Assembly (NCBI GenBank): GCA_035772405.1
Contig: JAYKKM010000202.1
Coordinates: 434,001-498,000 of the forward strand
Direction: 5' to 3'
DNA from: Chrysogorgia sp. JL179-B06
Taxonomy: Eukaryota; Cnidaria; Anthozoa; Scleralcyonacea; Chrysogorgiidae
Length of the DNA: 64,000 bases
Below the pieces are notes generated by a model. The model did no database searches. It saw only the letters and a program-made list of their open reading frames with translations, and was not told where the DNA came from. A program made the position numbers and the translations under genes. Positions within the stretch are counted from its first letter, which is position 1. Every line of letters starts with the position of its first letter. This document shows positions 8,347 through 19,100 of this stretch, one piece after another.

Positions 8347-8530
8347 AGAGAACTTTTAGTTCAGAGAACATTTTCCGTGACATTTCTTTTAAACTTTCTT
8401 CCTTTCAATATTCATAGTTTTTTACTGTAATGTTCTTAACTATTTTTAATAGGTGATATTAAATTATATTATGTAATATTTAACATGCAATTCAGTATGT
8501 AAACTGCGATGTGTTATTTTGATTAAAATC
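8347..8530 (+). mobile_element. LINE copy 2: 3' UTR only, joined to the satellite
   Basis: This matches 8139-8329 of copy 1. It starts with the same AGAGAACTTTTA, skips 7 bases early on, then follows it with only a few substitutions (for example CTGTG/CCGTG, GGCGA/GGTGA, CGCGC/CATGC) to the identical end GATTAAAATC at 8521-8530. The next base starts TTGTC repeats instead of TATC. It is either an independent, heavily 5'-truncated insertion of the same LINE family or a local duplication of copy 1 whose tail was replaced. Confidence 0.85.
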
Positions 8531-9159
8531 TTGTCTTGTCTTGTCTTGTCTTGTCTTGACAAGTTGTCTTGTCTTGTCTTGTCTTGACAAGTTGTCTTGT
8601 CTTGTCTTGACAAGTTGTCTTGTCTTGTCTTTTCTGGTCTTGACAAGTTGTCTTATTTTGACAAGTGGTCTTGTCTTGTCTTGTCTTGTCTTGTCTTGAC
8701 TTGTCTTTGATTGTCTTGACAAGTTGTCTTGTCTTGACAAGTTGTCTTGTCTTTATCAGTAATCTTGTCTTGTCTTGACAAGTTGTCTTGTCTTGTCTTG
8801 ACAAGTTGTCTTGTCTTGACAAGTTGTCATGTCTTGTTTTGTCTAGACAAATTGTCTTGTCTTGTCTTGACAAGCTGTCTTGTCTTGTCTTATCTTGTCT
8901 TGACAAGTTGTCATGTCTTGTCTTGTCTTGACAAGTTGTCTTGTCTTGTCTTGATGAGTTGTCTTGTCTTGTATTGTCTTTCCTTGTCTTGACAAGTTTT
9001 CTTGTCTTGTCTTGTCAATTTGTCTTGTCTTGTCTTTACAAGTTGTATTGTCTTGGCTTGACAAGTTGTCTTGTCTTGTCTTGTCAAGTTGTGTTGTCTT
9101 GTCTTGTCTTTTCTTGTCTTGACAAGTTGTCTTGTTTTGACAAGTTGTCTTGTCTTGTC

Positions 9160-10790
9160 TCAACAATTTTCTTGTCTTGTCTTGTCTTTTCTTGCCTTAT
9201 CTTGAGAAGCTGTCTTGTCTTGTCTTGACAAGTTGTCTTGCCTTGTCATGTCTTGACAAGTTTTCTTGTCATTTCTCGTCTTGTTTTGACAAGTTGTCAT
9301 GTCTTGTCTTCTCTAGACAAGTTGTCTTGTCTTGTCTTGTCTTGACAAGTTGTCTTGTCTTGTCTTGTCTTGACAAGTTGTCTTGTCTTGACAAGTTGTC
9401 ATGTCTTGTTTTGTCTAGACAAATTGTCTTGTCTTGTCTTGACAAGCTGTCTTGTCTTGTCTTATCTTGTCTTGACAAGTTGTCATGTCTTGTCTTGTCT
9501 TGACAAGTTGTCTTGTCTTGTCTTGATGAGTTGTCTTGTCTTGTATTGTCTTTCCTTGTCTTGACAAGTTTTCTTGTCTTGTCTTGTCAATTTGTCTTGT
9601 CTTGTCTTTACAAGTTGTATTGTCTTGTCTTGGCAAGTTGTCTTGTCTTGTCTTGACAAGTTGTCTTGACAAGTTGTCATGTCTTGTCTTGTCTTGTCTT
9701 GTCTTGTCTTGTCTTGTCTTGTCTTGACAAGTTGTCTTGTCTTGTCTTGTCTTGACAAGTTGTCTTGTCTTGTCTTGACAAGTTGTCTTGTCTTGTCTTT
9801 TCTGGTCTTGACAAGTTGTCTTATTTTGACAAGTGGTCTTGTCTTGTCTTGACAAATTTCTTGTCATGTCTTGTCTTGTCTTGACAAATTTCTTGTCATG
9901 TCTTGTCTTGACAAGTTGTCTTGTCTTTATCAGTAATCTTGTCTTGTCTTGACAAGTGGTCTTGTCTTGTCTTGACAAATTTCTTGTCATGTCTTGTCTT
10001 GTCTTGACAAATTTCTTGTCTTGTCTTGTCTTTTCTTGCCTTATCTTGAGAAGCTGTCTTGTCTTGTCTTGACAAGTTGTCTTGCCTTGTCATGTCTTGA
10101 CAAGTTTTCTTGTCATTTCTCGTCTTGTTTTGACAAGTTGTCATGTCTTGTCTTCTCTAGACAAGTTGTCTTGTCTTGTCTTGTCTTGACAAGTTGTCTT
10201 GTCTTGACAAGTTGTCATGTCTTGTTTTGTCTAGACAAATTGTCTTGTCTTGTCTTGACAAGCTGTCTTGTCTTGTCTTATCTTGTCTTGACAAGTTGTC
10301 ATGTCTTGTCTTGTCTTGACAAGTTGTCTTGTCTTGTCTTGATGAGTTGTCTTGTCTTGTATTGTCTTTCCTTGTCTTGACAAGTTTTCTTGTCTTGTCT
10401 TGTCAATTTGTCTTGTCTTGTCTTTACAAGTTGTATTGTCTTGTCTTGGCAAGTTGTCTTGTCTTGTCTTGACAAGTTGTCTTGACAAGTTGTCATGTCT
10501 TGTCTTGTCTTGTCTTGTCTTGTCTTGTCTTGTCTTGTCTTGTCTTGTCTTGACAAGTTGTCTTGTCTTGTCTTGTCTTGACAAGTTGTCTTGTCTTGTC
10601 TTGACAAGTTGTCTTGTCTTGTCTTTTCTGGTCTTGACAAGTTGTCTTATTTTGACAAGTGGTCTTGTCTTGTCTTGACAAATTTCTTGTCATGTCTTGT
10701 CTTGTCTTGACAAATTTCTTGTCATGTCTTGTCTTGACAAGTTGTCTTGTCTTTATCAGTAATCTTGTCTTGTCTTGTCTTGACAAGTTG
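9160..10790 (+). repeat. Local tandem duplication, about 816-844 bp, two copies
   Basis: The variant series at about 9.2-9.95 kb recurs at about 10.0-10.77 kb. The landmark GATGAGTTG occurs at about 9525 and 10341, and TATCAGTAATC at about 9929 and 10754. The offset is 844 bp at the left, 816 in the middle and about 825 at the right. The steps come from gain or loss of pentamers and of one 28-bp module. Confidence 0.75.
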
Positions 10791-11480
10791 TCTTGTCTTG
10801 TCTTGTCTTAACAAGTTGTCTTGTCTTGTCTTGACAAGTTGTCTTGTCTTGTCTTTTCTGGTCTTGACAAGTTGTCTTATTTTGACAAGTGGTCTTGTCT
10901 TGTCTTGACAAATTTCTTGTCATGTCTTGTCTTGTCTTTGATTGTCTTGACAAGTTGTCTTGTCTTGACAAGTTGTCTTGTCTTGTCTTGACAAGTTGTC
11001 TTGTCTTGTCTTGTCTTGACAAGTTGTCATGTCTTGTCTTGACCAGTTGTCTTGTCTTGTCTTGTCTTGTCTTGCCTTATCTTGAAAAGTTCTCTTGTCT
11101 TGTCTTGTCTTTTCCTTGGCTTGACAAGTTGTCTTGTCTTGTCTTGTCTTGACAAGTTGACTTGTCTTGACAAGTTGTTTTGTCTTGTCTTGGCAAGTTG
11201 GCTAGTCTTGTCTTGTCTTGGCAAGTTGTCTTGTCTTGTCTTGTCTTGACAAGTTGTCTTGACAAGTTGTCTTGTCTTGTCTTGTCTTGTCTTGTCTTGT
11301 CTTGACAAGTTGTCTTGTCTTGTCTTGACAAGTTGTCTTGTCTTGTCTTGACAAGTTGTCTTGTCTTGTCTTTTCTGGTCTTGACAATTTGTCTTATTTT
11401 GACAAGTGGTCTTGTCTTGTCTTGACAAATTTCTTGTCATGTCTTGTCTTGTCTTTGATTGTCTTGACAAGTTGTCTTGT

Positions 11481-14400
11481 CTTTATCAGTTATCTTGTCT
11501 TGTCTTGACAAGTTGTCTTGTCTTGTCTTGACAAGTTATCTTGTATTGACAAGTTGTCATGTCTTGTTTTGTCTTGAAAAATTGTCTTGTCTTGTCTTGA
11601 CAAGTTGTCTTGTCTTGTCTTGTCTTATCTTGTCGTGACAAGTTGTCATGTCTTGTCTTGTCTTGACAAGTTGTCTTGTCTTGTCTTGATGAGTTGTCTT
11701 GTCTTGTATTGTCTTTCCTTGTCTTGACAAGTTTTCTTGTCTTGTCTTGTCAATTTGTCTTGTCTTGTCTTTACAAGTTGTATTGTCTTGGCTTGACAAG
11801 TTGTCTTGTCTTGTCTTGTCAAGTTGTCTTGTCTTGTCTTGTCTTTTCTCGTCATGACAAGTTGTCTTGTTTTGACAAGTTGTCTTGTCTTGTCTTGACA
11901 ATTTTATTGTCTTGTCTTGTCTTGTCTTGCCTTATCTTGAGAAGCTGTCTTGTCTTGTCTTGACAAGTTGTCTTTCCTTGTCATGTCTTGACAAGTTTTC
12001 TTGTCATTTCTTGTCTTGTTTTGACAAGTTGTCATGTCTTGTCTTCTCTAGACAAGTTGTCTTGTCTTGGCTTGTCATGACAAGTTGTCTTGTCTTGTCT
12101 TGACGAGTTGTCGTGTCTTTTCTTGTCTTGACAAGTTGTCTTGTATTGTCTTTTCTTGTCTTGTCTTGTCTTGTCTTGTCTTGTCTTGTCTTGTCTTGTC
12201 TTGACAAGTTGTCTTGTCTTGACAAGTTGTCTTGCCTTGACAAGTTAACTTGTCTTGTCTTGACAAGTTGTCTTGCCTTGTCTTGTCTTGACAAGTTGTC
12301 TTGTCTTTTCTTGTCTTGTTTTGAGAAGTTGTCATGTCTTCTCTTGTCTAGACAAGTTGTCTTGTCTTGTCTTGTCTTGACAAGTTGTCTTGTCTTGTCT
12401 TGTCTTGACAAGTTGTCTTGTCTTGACAAGTTAACTTGTCTTGTCTAGTCTTGTCTTGACAAGTTGTCTTGTCTTGTCTTGTCTTGACAAGTTGTCTTGT
12501 CTTGAGACGTTGTATTGTCTTGTCTTGTCTTGTGTTGACAAGTTGTCTTGTCTTGTCTTGATGAGTTGTCTTGTCTTGTATTGTCTTTCCTTGTCTTGAC
12601 AAGTTTTCTTGTCTTGTCTTGTCAATTTGTCTTGTCTTGTCTTTACAAGTTGTATTGTCTTGGCTTGACAAGTTGTCTTGTCTTGTCTTGTCTTGTCTTG
12701 TCAAGTTGTCTTGTCTTGTCTTGTCAAGTTGTCTTGTCTTGTCTTGTCTTTTCTCGTCTTTTCTCGTCTTGACAAGTTGTCTTGTTTTGACAAGTTGTCT
12801 TGTCTTGTCTTGACAATTTTTTTGTCTTGTCTTGTCTTGTCTTGCCTTATCTTGAGAAGTTGTCTTGTCTTGTCTTGACAAGTTGTCTTGTCTTGTCATG
12901 TCTTGACAAGTTTTCTTGTCATTTTTTATCTTGTTTTGACAAGTTGTCATGTCTTGTCTTCTCAGACAAATTGTCTTGTCTTGTCTTGTCTTGACAAGTT
13001 GTCTTGTGTTGTCTTGTTTTGACGAGTTGTTATGTCTTGTCTTGACAAGTTGTCTTGTATTGTCTTTTCTTGTCTTGTCTTGCCTTGTCTTGTCTTATCT
13101 TGTCTTGTCTTGTCTTGTCTTGTCTTGTCTTGACAAGTTGTCTTGTCTTGACAAGTTAACTTGTCTTGTCTTGACGAGTTGTCTTGCCTTGTCTTGTCTT
13201 GACAAGTTGTCTTGTCTTTTCTTGTCTTGTTTTGATAAGTTGTCATGTATTGTCTTGTCTAGACAAGTTGTCTTGTCTTGTATTGTCTTGACAAGTTGTC
13301 TTGTCTTGTCTTGTATTGACAAGTTGTCTTGTCTTGCCTTGTCTTGACAAGTTGTCTTGCCTTGTCTTGTCTTGACAAGTTGTCTTGTCTTTTCTTGTCT
13401 TGTTTTGATAAGTTGTCATGTCTTGTCTTGTCTAGACAAGTTGTCTTGTCTTGTCTTGACAAGTTGTCTTGTCTTGTCTTGTATTGACAAGTTGTCTTGT
13501 CTTGCCTTGTCTTGACAAGTTGTCTTGTCTTGTCTTGACAAGTTGTCTTGTTTTGACAAGTTGTCTTGTCTTGTCTTGAAAATTTTCTTGTCTTGTCTTG
13601 TCTTGTATTGTCTTGACATGTTGTCTTGTCTTGACAAGTTGTCTTGTCTTGACAAGTTGTCTTGTCTTGTCTTGTCTTGACAAGTTGTCTTGTCTTGTCT
13701 TGACAAGTTGTCTTGTCTTGTCTTGTCTTGACAAGTTGTCATGTCTTGTCTTGACCAGTTGTCTTGTCTTGTCTTGTCTTGTCTTGCCTTGTCTTGAAAA
13801 GTTCTCTTGTCTTGTCTTGTCTTTTCCTTGTCTTGGCAAGTTGTCTTGTCTTGTCTTGTCTTGTCTTGTCTTGTCTTGTCTTGTCTTGACAAGTTGACTT
13901 GTCTTGACAAGTTGTTTTGTCTTGTCTTGGCAAGTTGGCTAGTCTTGTCTTGTCTTGGCAAGTTGTCTTGTCTTGTCTTGACAAGTTGTCTTGACAAGTT
14001 TTTATGTCTTGTCTTGTCTTGTCTTGTCTTGTCTTGTCTTGTCTTGACAAGTTGTCTTGTCTTGTACTGTCTTAACAAGTTGTATTGTCTTGTCTTGACA
14101 AGTTGTCTTGTCTTGTCTTGTCTTGACAAGTTGTCTTGTCTTGTCTTGTTTTGACGAGTTGTCATGTCTTGTCTTGTCTTGACAAGTTGTCTTGTATTGT
14201 CTTTTCTTGTCTTGTCTTGTCTTGTCTTGTCTTGTCTTGTCTTGTCTTGTCTTGTCTTGTCTTGACAAGTTGTCTTGTCTTGACAAGTTGTCTTGTCTTG
14301 ACAAGTTAACTTGTCTTGTCTTGACGAGTTGTCTTGCCTTGTCTTGTCTTGACAAGTTGTCTTGTCTTTTCTTGTCTTGTTTTGACAAGTTGTCATGTCT

Positions 14401-16112
14401 TGTCTTGTCTAGACAAGTTGTCTTGTCTTGTCTTCTCTTGACAAGTTGTCTTGTCTTGTCTTGTATTGACAAGTTGTCTTGTCTTGTCTTGACAAGTTGT
14501 CTTGTTTTGACAAGTTGTCTTGTCTTGTCTTGACAATTTTCTTGTCTTGTCTTTACAAGTTGTATTGTCTTGGCTTGACAAGTTGTCTTGTCTTGTCTTG
14601 TCAAGTTGTCTTGTCTTGTCTTGTCTTTTCTCGTCATGACAAGTTGTCTTGTTTTGACAAGTTGTCTTGTCTTGTCTTGACAATTTTATTGTCTTGTCTT
14701 GTCTTGTCTTGCCTTATCTCGAGAAGCTGTCTTGTCTTGTCTTGACAAGTTGTCTTGCCTTGTCATGTCTTGACAAGTTTTCTTGTCATTTCTTGTCTTG
14801 TTTTGACAAGTTGTCATGTCTTGTCTTCTCTAGACAAGTTGTCTTGTCTTGGCTTGTCATGACAAGTTGTCTTGTCTTGTCTTGACGAGTTGTCGTGTCT
14901 TTTCTTGTCTTGACAAGTTGTCTTGTATTGTCTTTTCTTGTCTTGTCTTGTCTTGTCTTGTCTTGTCTTGTCTTGTCTTGACAAGTTGTCTTGTCTTGAC
15001 AAGTTGTCTTGCCTTGACAAGTTTTCTTGTCTTGTCTTGTCAATTTGTCTTGTCTTGTCTTTACAAGTTGTATTGTCTTGTCTTGGCAAGTTGTCTTGTC
15101 TTGTCTTGACAAGTTGTCTTGACAAGTTGTCATGTCTTGTCTTGTCTTGTCTTGTCTTGTCTTGTCTTGTCTTGTCTTGTCTTGTCTTGTCTTGACAAGT
15201 TGTCTTGTCTTGTCTTGTCTTGACAAGTTGTCTTGTCTTGTCTTGACAAGTTGTCTTGTCTTGTCTTTTCTGGTCTTGACAAGTTGTCTTATTTTGACAA
15301 GTGGTCTTGTCTTGTCTTGACAAATTTCTTGTCATGTCTTGTCTTGTCTTGACAAATTTCTTGTCATGTCTTGTCTTGACAAGTTGTCTTGTCTTTATCA
15401 GTAATCTTGTCTTGTCTTGACAAGTTGTCTTGTCTTGTCTTGTCTTAACAAGTTGTCTTGTCTTGTCTTGACAAGTTGTCTTGTCTTGTCTTTTCTGGTC
15501 TTGACAAGTTGTCTTATTTTGACAAGTGGTCTTGTCTTGTCTTGACAAATTTCTTGTCATGTCTTGTCTTGTCTTTGATTGTCTTGACAAGTTGTCTTGT
15601 CTTGACAAGTTGTCTTGTCTTGTCTTGACAAGTTGTCTTGTCTTGTCTTGTCTTGACAAGTTGTCATGTCTTGTCTTGACCAGTTGTCTTGTCTTGTCTT
15701 GTCTTGTCTTGTCTTGCCTTATCTTGAAAAGTTCTCTTGTCTTGTCTTGTCTTTTCCTTGGCTTGACAAGTTGTCTTGTCTTGTCTTGTCTTGACAAGTT
15801 GACTTGTCTTGACAAGTTGTTTTGTCTTGTCTTGGCAAGTTGGCTAGTCTTGTCTTGTCTTGGCAAGTTGTCTTGTCTTGTCTTGTCTTGACAAGTTGTC
15901 TTGACAAGTTGTCTTGTCTTGTCTTGTCTTGTCTTGACAAGTTGTCTTGTCTTGTCTTGACAAGTTGTCTTGTCTTGTCTTGACAAGTTGTCTTGTCTTG
16001 TCTTTTCTGGTCTTGACAATTTGTCTTATTTTGACAAGTGGTCTTGTCTTGTCTTGACAAATTTCTTGTCATGTCTTGTCTTGTCTTTGATTGTCTTGAC
16101 AAGTTTTCTTGT
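11481..16112 (+). repeat. Higher-order repeat copy 1 (4632 bp)
   Basis: Defined from one CTTTATCAGTTATC anchor to the next. The downstream landmark series (TTGAAAAATTG, TATCTTGTCGTGAC, GATGAGTTG, GAGACGTTG, GACATGTTG) reappears in copy 2 at a constant 4632-bp offset for at least the first 2 kb. Confidence 0.8.
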
Positions 16113-19100
16113 CTTTATCAGTTATCTTGTCTTGTCTTGACAAGTTGTCTTGTCTTGTCTTGACAAGTTATCTTGTATTGACAAGTTGTCATGTCTTGTT
16201 TTGTCTTGAAAAATTGTCTTGTCTTGTCTTGACAAGTTGTCTTGTCTTGTCTTGTCTTATCTTGTCGTGACAAGTTGTCATGTCTTGTCTTGTCTTGACA
16301 AGTTGTCTTGTCTTGTCTTGATGAGTTGTCTTGTCTTGTATTGTCTTTCCTTGTCTTGACAAGTTTTCTTGTCTTGTCTTGTCAATTTGTCTTGTCTTGT
16401 CTTTACAAGTTGTATTGTCTTGGCTTGACAAGTTGTCTTGTCTTGTCTTGTCAAGTTGTCTTGTCTTGTCTTGTCTTTTCTCGTCATGACAAGTTGTCTT
16501 GTTTTGACAAGTTGTCTTGTCTTGTCTTGACAATTTTATTGTCTTGTCTTGTCTTGTCTTGCCTTATCTTGAGAAGATGTCTTGTCTTGTCTTGACAAGT
16601 TGTCTTGCCTTGTCATGTCTTGACAAGTTTTCTTGTCATTTCTTGTCTTGTTTTGACAAGTTGTCATGTCTTGTCTTCTCTAGACAAGTTGTCTTGTCTT
16701 GGCTTGTCATGACAAGTTGTCTTGTCTTGTCTTGACGAGTTGTCGTGTCTTTTCTTGTCTTGACAAGTTGTCTTGTATTGTCTTTTCTTGTCTTGTCTTG
16801 TCTTGTCTTGTCTTGTCTTGTCTTGTCTTGTCTTGACAAGTTGTCTTGTCTTGACAAGTTGTCTTGCCTTGACAAGTTAACTTGTCTTGTCTTGACAAGT
16901 TGTCTTGCCTTGTCTTGTCTTGACAAGTTGTCTTGTCTTTTCTTGTCTTGTTTTGAGAAGTTGTCATGTCTTCTCTTGTCTAGACAAGTTGTCTTGTCTT
17001 GTCTTGTCTTGACAAGTTGTCTTGTCTTGTCTTGTCTTGTCTTGACAAGTTGTCTTGTCTTGACAAGTTAACTTGTCTTGTCTAGTCTTGTCTTGACAAG
17101 TTGTCTTGTCTTGTCTTGTCTTGACAAGTTGTCTTGTCTTGAGACGTTGTATTGTCTTGTCTTGTCTTGTGTTGACAAGTTGTCTTGTCTTGTCTTGATG
17201 AGTTGTCTTGTCTTGTATTGTCTTTCCTTGTCTTGACAAGTTTTCTTGTCTTGTCTTGTCAATGTGTCTTGTCTTGTCTTTACAAGTTGTATTGTCTTGG
17301 CTTGACAAGTTGTCTTGTCTTGTCTTGTCTTGTCAAGTTGTCTTGTCTTGTCTTGTCAAGTTGTCTTGTCTTGTCTTGTCTTTTCTCGTCTTTTCTCGTC
17401 TTGACAAGTTGTCTTGTTTTGACAAGTTGTCTTGTCTTGTCTTGACAATTTTTTTGTCTTGTCTTGTCTTGTCTTGCCTTATCTTGAGAAGTTGTCTTGT
17501 CTTGTCTTGACAAGTTGTCTTGTCTTGTCATGTCTTGACAAGTTTTCTTGTCATTTTTTATCTTGTTTTGACAAGTTGTCATGTCTTGTCTTCTCAGACA
17601 AATTGTCTTGTCTTGTCTTGTCTTGACAAGTTGTCTTGTGTTGTCTTGTTTTGACGAGTTGTTATGTCTTGTCTTGACAAGTTGTCTTGTATTGTCTTTT
17701 CTTGTCTTGTCTTGCCTTGTCTTGTCTTATCTTGTCTTGTCTTGTCTTGTCTTGTCTTGTCTTGACAAGTTGTCTTGTCTTGACAAGTTAACTTGTCTTG
17801 TCTTGACGAGTTGTCTTGCCTTGTCTTGTCTTGACAAGTTGTCTTGTCTTTTCTTGTCTTGTTTTGATAAGTTGTCATGTATTGTCTTGTCTAGACAAGT
17901 TGTCTTGTCTTGTCTTGTCTTGACAAGTTGTCTTGTCTTGTCTTGTATTGACAAGTTGTCTTGTCTTGCCTTGTCTTGACAAGTTGTCTTGACTTGTCTT
18001 GTCTTGACAAGTTGTCTTGTCTTTTCTTGTCTTGTTTTGATAAGTTGTCATGTCTTGTCTTGTCTAGACAAGTTGTCTTGTCTTGTCTTGACAAGTTGTC
18101 TTGTCTTGTCTTGTATTGACAAGTTGTCTTGTCTTGCCTTGTCTTGACAAGTTGTCTTGTCTTGTCTTGACAAGTTGTCTTGTTTTGACAAGTTGTCTTG
18201 TCTTGTCTTGAAAATTTTCTTGTCTTGTCTTGTCTTGTATTGTCTTGACATGTTGTCTTGTCTTGACAAGTTGTCTTGTCTTGACAAGTTGTCTTGTCTT
18301 GTCTTGTCTTGACAAGTTGTCTTGTCTTGTCTTGACAAGTTGTCTTGTCTTGTCTTGTCTTGACAAGTTGTCATGTCTTGTCTTGACCAGTTGTCTTGTC
18401 TTGTCTTGTCTTGTCTTGCCTTGTCTTGAAAAGTTCTCTTGTCTTGTCTTGTCTTTTCCTTGTCTTGGCAAGTTGTCTTGTCTTGTCTTGTCTTGTCTTG
18501 TCTTGTCTTGTCTTGACAAGTTGACTTGTCTTGACAAGTTGTTTTGTCTTGTCTTGGCAAGTTGGCTAGTCTTGTCTTGTCTTGGCAAGTTGTCTTGTCT
18601 TGTCTTGACAAGTTGTCTTGACAAGTTTTTATGTCTTGTCTTGTCTTGTCTTGTCTTGTCTTGTCTTGACAAGTTGTCTTGTCTTGTACTGTCTTAACAA
18701 GTTGTATTGTCTTGTCTTGACAAGTTGTCTTGTCTTGTCTTGTCTTGACAAGTTGTCTTGTCTTGTCTTGTTTTGACGAGTTGTCATGTCTTGTCTTGTC
18801 TTGACAAGTTGTCTTGTATTGTCTTTTCTTGTCTTGTCTTGTCTTGTCTTGTCTTGTCTTGTCTTGTCTTGTCTTGACAAGTTGTCTTGTCTTGACAAGT
18901 TGTCTTGTCTTGACAAGTTAACTTGTCTTGTCTTGACGAGTTGTCTTGCCTTGTCTTGTCTTGACAAGTTGTCTTGTCTTTTCTTGTCTTGTTTTGACAA
19001 GTTGTCATGTCTTGTCTTGTCTAGACAAGTTGTCTTGTCTTGTCTTCTCTTGACAAGTTGTCTTGTCTTGTATTGACAAGTTGTCTTGTCTTGTCTTGAC

